Shown here: positions 56,668 through 64,000 of the stretch, one piece after another
How positions within the stretch are numbered: position 1 is the stretch's first letter
How the letters are laid out: each line of letters begins with the position of its first letter
NCBI RefSeq assembly: GCF_023715105.1
Contig: NZ_JAMBNO010000017.1
Coordinates: forward strand, 39,593-103,592
Direction of reading: 5' to 3'
DNA length: 64,000 nucleotides
From: Hydrogenophaga intermedia
GTDB lineage: Bacteria > Pseudomonadota > Gammaproteobacteria > Burkholderiales > Burkholderiaceae_C
Notes under the pieces: generated by a model
Told to the model about the DNA's origin: nothing
The model's input: the letters and a program-made list of their open reading frames with translations, nothing else
The model's database searches: none
Translations under genes and position numbers: made by a program

Positions 56668-57297
56668 ATGAAAACGCTCTGGGACATCTCCCCTCCCGTC
56701 CACGCCGGCGCGCCGGTCTTTCCCGGCGACACCGCCTACACGCAGCAGTGGGTCGCGAGCATCGGCCCGGGCTGCCCGGTGAACGTGAGCGCGATCACGC
56801 TGTCACCGCACGTTGGCGCGCACGCTGACGCCCCGCTGCACTACGACCCGAACGGCCTGCCCATCGGCGAGGTGCCGCTCGACACCTTCATCGGCCCGTG
56901 CCGCGTGATCCATGCCATCGGCGTTGGCGCACTCGTGATGCCCGGACATATCGCACACGGCATGGCCGATCTGCCACCGCGTGTGCTCGTTCGCACCTAT
57001 GCGCGCATGCCCCAGAGCACATTCGACATCGCGTTGCCCGCCTTCGCGCCTGAAACGGTGGAACTGCTGGCCGACCGCGGCGTCCAGCTCATTGGCATCG
57101 ACAGCGCCAGCATCGACCCGGCGAGCAGCAAGACGCTGGACAGCCACCAGGTGATCCGCCGCCGCGGCCTGCGCGTGCTGGAGAACCTGCTGCTCGATGA
57201 CGTGCCCGAGGGCGACTACGAACTCATCGCCCTACCCTTGAAACTGACCACCGCCGACGCCTCCCCGGTGCGCGCGGTACTGCGTTCCCTCCCATGA
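56668..57297 (+). CDS. kynB: kynurenine formamidase
   Basis: Cyclase-type arylformamidase of 209 aa, second step of tryptophan degradation: N-formylkynurenine to kynurenine and formate. The metal-binding motif [14 protein letters not shown] (His and Asp ligands) and the opening [19 protein letters not shown] define KynB. Its stop overlaps the kynU start by 4 bases. Confidence 0.96.
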   Translation: MKTLWDISPPVHAGAPVFPGDTAYTQQWVASIGPGCPVNVSAITLSPHVGAHADAPLHYDPNGLPIGEVPLDTFIGPCRVIHAIGVGALVMPGHIAHGMADLPPRVLVRTYARMPQSTFDIALPAFAPETVELLADRGVQLIGIDSASIDPASSKTLDSHQVIRRRGLRVLENLLLDDVPEGDYELIALPLKLTTADASPVRAVLRSLP

Positions 57298-58574
57298 CCA
57301 CCACCCTGCAAGACTGCCGCGCACTCGACGCGCAAGATCCACTGCACGCTCTGCGCGAGCTGTTCGACATTTCCGAAGGCACTGTCTACCTGGACGGCAA
57401 CTCCCTGGGCGCCATGCCGCGTTCGGCGCCCGCGCGCGTGGCCGAGGTCGTCACGCAGGAATGGGGCCGCGACCTGATCCGCAGCTGGAACAGCGCCGGC
57501 TGGTTCGAGCTGCCGCGCAAGGTCGGCGACCAGATCGCCCGCCTGATCGGCGCGGCACCGGGCACCACCATCGCCACCGACAGCACGAGCGTGAACCTGT
57601 TCAAGGTGCTCAGTGCCGCACTGCGCATCAGCGCACAGCGCAGCCCGGGCCGCTGGCGCATCGTGAGCGAGCGCAGCAACTTCCCGACCGACCTCTACAT
57701 TGCCGAAGCCTTGTGCAAGGACAAGGGCTGGGAGTTGGTTCTCGTCGAGCCGCATGAGATCGCCGACGCGCTCAAGGACGAAAAGCTCGCGATCCTGATG
57801 CTCACCCACGTGAACTACCGCACCGGCGCCATGCACGACATGGCCGCTGTCACGAAAGCCGCGCACGACGCCGGCGCGCTGGTGGTGTGGGACCTCGCGC
57901 ACAGTGCGGGCGCGGTGCCGGTGAACCTCACCGCGGCCGACGCCGACTTCGCCGTCGGTTGCGGCTACAAGTACCTCAACGGCGGGCCTGGCGCGCCGGC
58001 CTTCGTGTGGGTGAACCCGCGCCACGCCGACAGCTGCTGGCAGCCGCTGGCCGGCTGGTGGGGCCACGACAAGCCCTTCGCCTTCACGCCCGACTACCAG
58101 CCCGCCGCGGGCATCGTGCGCTACCAATGCGGCACGCAACCCATGATCAGCCTGGCCGCGCTCGAATGCGGCGTGGCCACCGTGCTCGCGGCCGAACCCT
58201 TCGGCGGCATGGCCGCGCTGCGCCGCAAGTCGCTCGCGCTCACCGATCTGTTCATTCAACTCGTGGAGGAACGCTGCGCGGGCCAGGGTCTTGCCCTCGT
58301 CACGCCGCGTGACCACGCGCAGCGCGGCTCGCAGGTCTGCCTGAGTCGCGGCCAGGGTGCCTACGCCATCGTCCAGGCCCTTATCGCGCGCGGCGTCATC
58401 GGCGACTTCCGCGCGGGCGACGGCGCGGGCCACCCCGACATCCTGCGCTTCGGCTTCACGCCGCTGTACCTGGGTTTCGAGGACGTCTGGAACGCCGTCG
58501 AGCACCTGCGCCAGGTGCTGGAGAGTGGCGAGTGGCAACGCCCCGAGTTCAACCGGCAACACGCGGTGACCTGA
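57294..58574 (+). CDS. kynU: kynureninase
   Basis: PLP enzyme of 426 aa that cleaves kynurenine to anthranilate and alanine. Features: [19 protein letters not shown] near the N-terminus, [24 protein letters not shown] with the PLP Asp, and the Lys of [16 protein letters not shown]. Ordered kynB-kynU-kynA, with kynA one base after its stop. Confidence 0.97.
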   Translation: MTTTLQDCRALDAQDPLHALRELFDISEGTVYLDGNSLGAMPRSAPARVAEVVTQEWGRDLIRSWNSAGWFELPRKVGDQIARLIGAAPGTTIATDSTSVNLFKVLSAALRISAQRSPGRWRIVSERSNFPTDLYIAEALCKDKGWELVLVEPHEIADALKDEKLAILMLTHVNYRTGAMHDMAAVTKAAHDAGALVVWDLAHSAGAVPVNLTAADADFAVGCGYKYLNGGPGAPAFVWVNPRHADSCWQPLAGWWGHDKPFAFTPDYQPAAGIVRYQCGTQPMISLAALECGVATVLAAEPFGGMAALRRKSLALTDLFIQLVEERCAGQGLALVTPRDHAQRGSQVCLSRGQGAYAIVQALIARGVIGDFRAGDGAGHPDILRFGFTPLYLGFEDVWNAVEHLRQVLESGEWQRPEFNRQHAVT

Positions 58575-58575
58575 G

Positions 58576-59427
58576 ATGGCCTCGCAACCGCAACGCCCCG
58601 AAGACGTGGTGCGCGACGAGCGCGCCCAACTCGACTTCAGCCGCGACATGAGCTACGGCGACTACCTGCAGCTCGACGCCATCCTGAACGCGCAAAAGCC
58701 GCTCTCGCCCGCACACGATGAAATGCTGTTCATCGTGCAGCACCAGACCAGCGAGCTGTGGATGAAGCTCATGTTGCATGAGCTGCACGCCGCCATCGCG
58801 CACATCGCGCGCGACGATCTGCCGCCGGCCTTCAAGATGCTCGCGCGCGTGAGTCGCATCATGGAACAGCTGGTGCATGCATGGGACGTGCTGGCCACCA
58901 TGACGCCGCCCGAGTACAGCGCGCTGCGGCCCTACCTGGCGAAATCGAGTGGATTCCAGAGTCACCAGTACCGCTGCATCGAGTTCGCCATGGGCAACAA
59001 GAATGCGGCCATGCTGCAGCCGCACGCGCACCACCCCGAGCGTGCCGCCATCGTGCGCGCGGCGTACGAGGCGCCCTCGCTGTACGACGAATGCCTGCGC
59101 CTGCTGGCGCGCCGCGGCCTGCCCGTGCCGGCCAGCCACACCGAGCGCGACTGGACGCAGCCCTACGAGGCCAGCGATGCCGTCGAACAGGCCTGGTTAC
59201 AGGTCTACCGAGACCCCAAGGCCCACTGGGACCTGTACCAGCTCGGCGAGGAACTGACCGACCTGGAAGACAGCTTCCGGCTCTGGCGTTTCCGGCACGT
59301 CACCACCGTGGAACGCGTGATCGGCTTCAAGCGCGGCACCGGGGGAACGGGCGGCGTGAGCTACCTGCGCAAGATGCTCGACGTGGTGCTGTTCCCCGAA
59401 ATCTGGCGCCTGCGCACCGCCCTCTGA
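58576..59427 (+). CDS. kynA: tryptophan 2,3-dioxygenase
   Basis: Haem dioxygenase of 283 aa, the first and committed step of the kynurenine pathway. The N-terminal [52 protein letters not shown] and the C-terminal [19 protein letters not shown] (proximal haem His) are all present. ATG 58576 is one base after the kynU stop. The operon yields anthranilate. Confidence 0.97.
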   Translation: MASQPQRPEDVVRDERAQLDFSRDMSYGDYLQLDAILNAQKPLSPAHDEMLFIVQHQTSELWMKLMLHELHAAIAHIARDDLPPAFKMLARVSRIMEQLVHAWDVLATMTPPEYSALRPYLAKSSGFQSHQYRCIEFAMGNKNAAMLQPHAHHPERAAIVRAAYEAPSLYDECLRLLARRGLPVPASHTERDWTQPYEASDAVEQAWLQVYRDPKAHWDLYQLGEELTDLEDSFRLWRFRHVTTVERVIGFKRGTGGTGGVSYLRKMLDVVLFPEIWRLRTAL

Positions 59428-59443
59428 CGCACCGGCCCTCGCG

Positions 59444-60430
59444 TCAGCTCGGCCGGATGTTGTTGCGCCGGATCACCTCGGCCATGGCCTCGGTGTCGGC
59501 CTTCACGCGCCTCGCCAGGCCTTCAGGCGACGTACCCGCCACCGTCCAGCCCTGGTTGAGGATCTTCTCGCGCACGTCGGGTCGACGCACGATGTCGGTG
59601 AGCAGCGCAGAGAGGCGGTTCACATGCGCCTTGGGCAGGCTGTTCGGTGCGGCCACCGCATTCCAGATCTCGAGCTGGAAGTCCTTGATGCCGGCTTCGC
59701 CCAGGCTGGGCACCTCGGGTACGACGCCACTGCGCCCGGCCGAGGTGACGCCCACCGCGCGCAGCTTGCCGCCACGCACCTGGGCCATGGCCAGGCCCGG
59801 GGGCAGCAGCGACATCTGGATCTGCCCGCCCACCATCGCGGCAATGACCTGCGGGTTGCCGGGGTACGGCACGTGCACCGCGCCCAGGCCAGCACGGCCC
59901 TTGAGCAGCTCCATGCCCAGGTGCGCCACGGTGCCGATGCCGGGCGTGCCGTAGTTCCACTTGTCGCCGCTGGCGCGCGCGGCCTCGAAAAAGGCGCGCG
60001 GATCGGCCGGCGTGTCCATGGACGCGGTGAGCACCAGCGGCGCCACCGCGAGCAGCGAGACCGGGGCGAGATCGGTGAGCGGGTCGTAGGTGGTGGCGGG
60101 GTTGAGGATCTTCGCGATCGTCATGTTGCCGTTGATCATCAGGCCGATGGTGTGGTCATCGTCGGCACGGGCCACCTGCGCGGCCGCCACGTTGCCACCG
60201 GCACCGGGGCGGTTCTCGATCACCACCGGCTGACCCAGCGCCTGCTGCAGCGTCTCGGCGATGGTGCGGGCCATCAGGTCGGGCGAGGAGCCCCCGGGGA
60301 AGCCGACCACGATCTTGAGCGGTCGGCTGGGCCATGCGGGTTGTGCGGATGCAGGCGCGGTGACGGCAGCGGCCGCGAGCGCGGCACCGGTGGCCAGGGC
60401 ATGGCGTCGGTTCATCGGGGGCAGGGTCAT
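59444..60430 (-). CDS. Bug family (TctC) receptor
   Basis: Periplasmic solute-binding protein of 328 aa. Signal peptide includes RRHALATGAALAAAAVTAPASA, possibly Tat. Bug motifs: LKIVVGFPGGSSPDLMARTI and GQPVVIENRPGAGG. SD GGAG lies before ATG 60430 (10 nt); the internal ATG 60415 lacks one. It follows the monooxygenase by 33 bases in the same direction, so an aromatic acid ligand is likely. No TctAB partner. Confidence 0.92.
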   Translation of the reverse strand: MTLPPMNRRHALATGAALAAAAVTAPASAQPAWPSRPLKIVVGFPGGSSPDLMARTIAETLQQALGQPVVIENRPGAGGNVAAAQVARADDDHTIGLMINGNMTIAKILNPATTYDPLTDLAPVSLLAVAPLVLTASMDTPADPRAFFEAARASGDKWNYGTPGIGTVAHLGMELLKGRAGLGAVHVPYPGNPQVIAAMVGGQIQMSLLPPGLAMAQVRGGKLRAVGVTSAGRSGVVPEVPSLGEAGIKDFQLEIWNAVAAPNSLPKAHVNRLSALLTDIVRRPDVREKILNQGWTVAGTSPEGLARRVKADTEAMAEVIRRNNIRPS

Positions 60431-60463
60431 GTCGTGTCTCCAGTCATCAACGGGGTGAGGGAC

Positions 60464-61669
60464 TCAGGCGCGGCGCGTGGCGTCGCCTGGCCCGCGGTAG
60501 AGCCACGCATTGTCCAACAGGCGCTCGCCCAGCAGGGCCATGGCCGCATTGCGCGCCCAGCGCAGCGGGCCACGGGCATGGAACACGGTGCCATTGCGGC
60601 GCGAGCGCCGCTGCACCTGCGCATTGCGCGCCCAGCGCAGCGCAGCGTAGCGCTCGAAACGTTGCGGCCAGTCGGTGAGCGCAGGATCGGCCACCACGCG
60701 GCCGAGCGCCCATGCGTCCTCCAGCGCCATGGCCGCCCCTTGCGCGAGGTAGGGGCGCATGGGGTGCGCGGCATCGCCCAGCAGCGCAATGCGGCCACCG
60801 GCCATGCCATGCGGCCCACTCAAGGGCGCGCGATCGTGCAGTACCCAACGCGTCCAGGTGGGCACGGCGTCGAGCCAGCCAGCCAGCTCCGCGTGCACCG
60901 GGCCGAGCGCGGCCTGCAGATCGGCGCGCGTGGCCGGCTCCGACCAGCTCTGCGCGTCACGCGGCAAAAAACCGTGCGCGTGCACCACGGCGACCAGGTT
61001 GAAGGCATCGCCACCGCGCACCGGGTAGTGCACCACATGCAATCGCGGACCGAGCCACACCAGCACGCGGGGCACGCGCAAGGCCACGGGCAGCGCCGAC
61101 GCTGCCACCAGGCCCCGGTAGGCCAGGTGTCCGGTGGGCACGGGCGGCAGGGTGTCCACCACCGCGTGGCGCACCCGGCTCCACAAGCCATCGCAACCCA
61201 CCAGCGCCGGGCCGATCGCCACTTCGCCGTTGTCCAGCCTCACCTTCACCGAGTCGTTGCGCTCGGTAACCGAGGCCACGCGCGTGGCCAGCCGCCATTG
61301 CACCCCGCCATGCGCCCGCACGGCCTGCAGCAGCAGCGCGTGCAGATCAGCCCGATGCAGGCAGGCATAGGGCTGGCCATGGCGCCGCATCATGTCTGCG
61401 CCCAGCCGCAGGTGGCCGAGTTCGTGACCACGTGAGGCATCGCGCACCTGCAAGGCCTCGGGCCACGCGGCCACCGCGTCCAGCGCATCGCGCAACCCCC
61501 AATCCGCCAGCACCCGCACGGCGTTGGGGCCGAGCTGCAGGCCGGCACCCACCTCACTAAAGGCGTGAGCCTGTTCGACCACGGTGAGTGGCACGCCCTG
61601 GCGCGCCAGCGCGAGCGTTGCGGCCAGACCACCGATGCCACCACCGGCCACCAGCAAGGACATCTTCAT
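60464..61669 (-). CDS. FAD-dependent aromatic monooxygenase
   Basis: Flavoprotein hydroxylase of 401 aa resembling salicylate/3-hydroxybenzoate 6-hydroxylases. FAD motif VAGGGIGGLAATLALARQG (about 5-23), the DG motif GCDGLWSRVRHAV (about 155-168), and the second FAD motif GRIALLGDAAHPMRPYLAQGAA (about 290-311). Residues about 330-372 contain a near-repeat of LRWARNA. Substrate probably an aromatic carboxylate. Start ATG 61669 or 61663. Confidence 0.93.
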   Translation of the reverse strand: MKMSLLVAGGGIGGLAATLALARQGVPLTVVEQAHAFSEVGAGLQLGPNAVRVLADWGLRDALDAVAAWPEALQVRDASRGHELGHLRLGADMMRRHGQPYACLHRADLHALLLQAVRAHGGVQWRLATRVASVTERNDSVKVRLDNGEVAIGPALVGCDGLWSRVRHAVVDTLPPVPTGHLAYRGLVAASALPVALRVPRVLVWLGPRLHVVHYPVRGGDAFNLVAVVHAHGFLPRDAQSWSEPATRADLQAALGPVHAELAGWLDAVPTWTRWVLHDRAPLSGPHGMAGGRIALLGDAAHPMRPYLAQGAAMALEDAWALGRVVADPALTDWPQRFERYAALRWARNAQVQRRSRRNGTVFHARGPLRWARNAAMALLGERLLDNAWLYRGPGDATRRA

Positions 61670-61740
61670 GCAGTGGATGGTATCTGCGACCGCCGACGCG
61701 CCTGGATCGCCTCCCACAGATCGGCCATAGGCAAGCCTTG

Positions 61741-61746
61741 GGAACC
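61741..61746 (+). promoter_or_regulatory. isolated GGAACC, possible partial hrp box
   Basis: GGAACC 64 bases upstream of ATG 61805, but no CCACNNA at the expected distance. Listed because the gene downstream looks effector-like. Weak. Confidence 0.2.
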
Positions 61747-61804
61747 GGCGATGAAGCGGGGTGACAAAACAGCGCGACCTCACACCGACACGCAACGACG
61801 CGGG

Positions 61805-63361
61805 ATGGGCACCCTGTTCACCAATCAAACGTCCAGCCTGCCGAACTCAACTTTTCGCCCCGCTGCCCCCATGCGACCTCAATCTGTCGACAACAGCTCA
61901 TACATCGCCAAGACAACGGCGTCCATCCAGAGACCGCTGAACCCTGTTTCGCCAAGGCCTGGTCCGCAGCAAACACAACCTAACGTCCACAACACCGCCG
62001 ACCAAGAACATTGGATCACGAATCAGCTCGACGCCGAGGCCGGCTTCGAGCTGTTGCCTGTGTACGAAGACTTTCTCGACGGTAGCGCCTCGGGACAAGG
62101 CAGCCTCCCGCCTGCGGCGAGTAAACCGGCGTTTGTGAAGGCGCTTTGCCGTCTGCCCCTCCAGGAACGGAACAAGACCGCTGTTGCCATGAGGGACTGT
62201 TCGACGCTTGAGGACGCATTGCGCTGCATTTTGAAGGCGCGCTCCAGCGGCCATACCGAACACGGCGTGCGCGTCGGCTCGATCCTGGGCCTGTTGAAAA
62301 GACTGGCACCGACTTCCCCCGAAGCCCAGACTTTTGCGTGTTTGTGCCTCGCAAACTTTCACCTGGAATTGGCCAACCGAACACTGACGTCAAACGTTGC
62401 CGCATTGGCCTACTCGCTGCCTGCAAACCTGCCCGACGAACTCGGTCCTTATCTGCAGATGTTGTGCAGCAATGCACGCGCGGGTGTGGATCGCATCCGG
62501 CGTTACTTTCCCGAAGGCCTGCCGTCGGATGAACTTCGCGTGGCCTTGGAGACGATTGAGGCCCGGGTTCAAGCCTACGAAACGCAAGGATCCCAACGCA
62601 TTCAAGCGACAGTGAACACGCTTCTGGGCACAGTGCCTTCGGTGAAAGAGAAAACATCGACCCGTCTGAAGCGCCAGCACGTCGAGGCCATTGAACGAAC
62701 AATACAAACCAACGACCACGATGACAACCGCCCGAGACCTCTACCCCTTTGGCAGCCGGTCAGTGCGCAGACACCGCATGTGGAGCAGCGCATCAACACA
62801 CCGCAATTCGTGGTGGCACCCCAGCCGCGTCCCGACGTTGTCAGCACCGCAGCACGTCCTGTCCTGGTCACGCCCATGCCGATGCAGGGCTTTCCCGCCC
62901 AGCAAGCCGTTGGCCGTGCAGGCGCGCCCACCTGGGAGCCCGCGGCGTGCTTCGGGCAGTTGCTGGCGTTGAAAAATCGAGGTCAATTGGACATTCCCAA
63001 CAACGCATTGCCTGCCATCAGCGCCTTCGCCACATGCACCGACCGGCAGAGCGTTCTGCCCGTGATGAAGAGCGTCAGCTGGTTTGACTTGACCGAGACG
63101 CTGGCGCTGACCAGCAAACTCAACCCGGCAGCAGCTGGAGCGTTCGCCCTTGCCATCACGCTTCACGCCGCCCGTCAATCGTTCTCCATTCCGGACCAGG
63201 CTGCTCAGGCCCTCGCCGAGGGACTGAGGCACGTGAAGCGCTGGCCAGATGACGTGCCCTTCAACGTCGAACTGGCGATTCAAGCGATGCGGCTGCCGCC
63301 CGTGTTGCGCGACGCCATGCAAACACTCTTGAACGAGCTGATGCATCAACCGCGCCAATGA
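61805..63361 (+). CDS. hypothetical protein, effector-like
   Basis: Unrecognised protein of 518 aa. The N-terminus (GTLFTNQTSSLPNSTFRPA..., about 60 residues) is rich in Ser, Thr, Pro, Asn and Gln and without a hydrophobic signal. Residues about 80-270 and 370-518 are helical, separated by a Pro/Gln/Val-rich linker (TPQFVVAPQPRPDVV). No catalytic motif, membrane segment or known domain is visible. GC content is lower than in the rest of the window. ATG 61805 is one choice; ATG 61751 is in frame and lacks a good SD too. It may be a secreted effector (inference). Confidence 0.65.
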   Translation: MGTLFTNQTSSLPNSTFRPAAPMRPQSVDNSSYIAKTTASIQRPLNPVSPRPGPQQTQPNVHNTADQEHWITNQLDAEAGFELLPVYEDFLDGSASGQGSLPPAASKPAFVKALCRLPLQERNKTAVAMRDCSTLEDALRCILKARSSGHTEHGVRVGSILGLLKRLAPTSPEAQTFACLCLANFHLELANRTLTSNVAALAYSLPANLPDELGPYLQMLCSNARAGVDRIRRYFPEGLPSDELRVALETIEARVQAYETQGSQRIQATVNTLLGTVPSVKEKTSTRLKRQHVEAIERTIQTNDHDDNRPRPLPLWQPVSAQTPHVEQRINTPQFVVAPQPRPDVVSTAARPVLVTPMPMQGFPAQQAVGRAGAPTWEPAACFGQLLALKNRGQLDIPNNALPAISAFATCTDRQSVLPVMKSVSWFDLTETLALTSKLNPAAAGAFALAITLHAARQSFSIPDQAAQALAEGLRHVKRWPDDVPFNVELAIQAMRLPPVLRDAMQTLLNELMHQPRQ

Positions 63362-63411
63362 AACCGCGCCCATGAAACGCGCGCGCCCATTCAATGCGGG
63401 CGTTCCACCCG

Positions 63412-63434
63412 AACGCCTGGCCTGAGCGTTTTTT
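63412..63434 (+). terminator. possible terminator after the 518-aa gene
   Basis: AACGC (63412-63416) and GCGTT (63426-63430) form a short stem followed by TTTT. A competing stem GGCGTTC/GAACGCC sits at 63399-63417. Weak. Confidence 0.35.
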
Positions 63435-63479
63435 CCAGCCGCACCCACTCACCCTCAACCAGCCCTGATTTCAACAGCC

Positions 63480-63887
63480 ATGCATCTCAGATCCAACGGT
63501 ATCCCCACCCTGTGGAGCGGGGCGTTCTCGAGCGCCACGCATTCGCCCCATTCGGGCACGGGGGTGCCGCACACACCCACGCAGCCTGGAAACACACCGC
63601 ACACACCCACGCAACCTGGCAACACCTCGAACATCCCATCGATCCAGAGCGCTCAACTGCCTGCGCCGCAACCAAACAACGCAGGTTCGTGGTTCGGTGA
63701 TGACCCCGTCCCGTGGCTGTTCGAGAACGATTTAGGGTTCAATTTTTATCCGCCGGACCCCGTGGAGCCCACCTCCGTCAACAATCCGAACGATGCGGCC
63801 TCCATCAACAGCACGCCAACGCCAGGCAGACCGGCGGTGCTGACGGCAATGGACCGTCTGAAAGAGAGAGAAAGAGCCTGTCAGTAA
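63480..63887 (+). pseudogene. effector-like gene cut by an IS256-family element
   Basis: The open frame encodes 135 aa, but its last residues (about ACQ and the TAA stop) come from the IS end, so the native gene was longer. The visible part is hydrophilic and Pro/Thr/Asn/Ser-rich, starting HLRSNGIPTLWSGAFSS and containing PHTPTQPGNT twice in tandem (30-bp repeat). No known domain or signal peptide. It follows the 518-aa gene by 118 bases. It resembles the N-terminus of a type III effector only by composition. The rest may lie beyond the IS. Confidence 0.6.
63567..63626 (+). repeat. tandem 30-bp repeat in the disrupted gene
   Basis: Two copies of a 30-bp unit (63567-63596 and 63597-63626) encoding PHTPTQPGNT; they differ by three bases, all silent. 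Such units expand or contract by slippage. Confidence 0.85.
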
Positions 63888-64000
63888 TTTTGTGTGCGAG
63901 GCATAGCATGACGATCAGGAGCATCTATGCCAAGCAAGACAAAGACGAAGAACGCGGCTATTGCCGCCAGGACAGCGGCGCTGCCGCAGATCCCCAAGGA
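63874..64000 (+). mobile_element. IS256-family insertion sequence, left end
   Basis: The terminal repeat begins about GAGCCTGTCAGTAATTTTGT (63874; the exact first base is uncertain by 2) and the transposase follows. IS256 elements have such TGTCAG-TAATTTT ends and make 8-9 bp target duplications. The other end is outside the window. Confidence 0.75.
63927..64000 (+). CDS. IS256-family transposase, N-terminal fragment
   Basis: Only the first 24 residues are in the window: MPSKTKTKNAAIAARTAALP and then QIPK. This Lys/Thr start followed by LPxIPKE is the usual opening of IS256-family (mutator type) transposases. SD AGGAG lies 6 nt before ATG 63927. The DDE catalytic domain is beyond the window end. 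Confidence 0.72.
   Translation, partial: MPSKTKTKNAAIAARTAALPQIPK

Noticed and set aside
63567..63626. CRISPR-like repeat
   Set aside because: It is a two-copy, in-frame coding repeat without spacers; no CRISPR array or cas gene is in the window.

Overview
The window is a GC-rich chromosomal segment of a betaproteobacterium, most probably a Comamonadaceae member of the Hydrogenophaga/Acidovorax type. The evidence is gene order (folK-pcnB-HAD-hda-perM next to purM; murJ-rpsT-argD-argF), very dense packing with ATGA/GTGA overlaps, several Bug-type (TctC) receptors, and an intergenic repeat (20669-20733) that I recognise from Comamonadaceae genomes. I see no tRNA, rRNA or CRISPR array. There are no gene-free stretches above 300 bases.

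Layout. 40-9581: a PEP-CTERM protein, a GDT1-type metal transporter, a two-subunit 3-oxoacid CoA-transferase facing a PAS-LuxR regulator, a Bug receptor with a carboxymuconolactone decarboxylase-like gene, an AhpD-like protein, a thioesterase/EamA/SDR operon, and ETF-ubiquinone oxidoreductase. 9749-11270: a hypothetical gene and a glycerophosphodiesterase. 11318-15885: a six-gene periplasmic copper-handling operon (His-rich protein, TolC-like, multicopper oxidase, cupredoxin, DUF411, CusF-like). 15987-17486: a lower-GC orphan gene preceded by a near-perfect hrp box. 17649-20650: an Aer-like chemoreceptor with a perfect FNR/Anr box, and a membrane-anchored TAXI protein. 20732-27484: DUF1631, DUF1415, EttA, RhlE, a cupin. 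27500-34281: response regulator, LysR, SDR, RND adaptor and pump. 34305-38884: MFS, MarR, PaaI thioesterase, GloA, OmpA-like, ChaC, PdxH. 38909-42421: two tandem FG-GAP lipoproteins. 42646-51384: housekeeping blocks (folK, pcnB, hda, purM) and a PA2778/PA2779 lipoprotein-peptidase operon. 51416-56585: murJ, rpsT, DUF3579, argD, argF, YkgJ. 56668-59427: the kynurenine pathway operon kynB-kynU-kynA. 59444-61669: a Bug receptor and an FAD monooxygenase. 61805-64000: two lower-GC, Ser/Thr/Pro-rich effector-like genes, the second cut by an IS256-family element that runs off the window.

The most interesting signal is the match GGAACC-N16-CCACACA 24 bases before the orphan gene at 15987. That is the promoter recognised by HrpL-type ECF sigma factors that switch on type III secretion genes. 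Together with the Ser/Thr/Asn-rich, low-GC N-termini of this gene and of the pair at 61805-63887, it suggests scattered type III effectors in a genus not usually described as having them. Other regulatory finds are a sigma-54-like promoter before the PEP-CTERM gene, palindromic operators at four divergent or operon-leading promoters, and a probable leaderless marR transcript.
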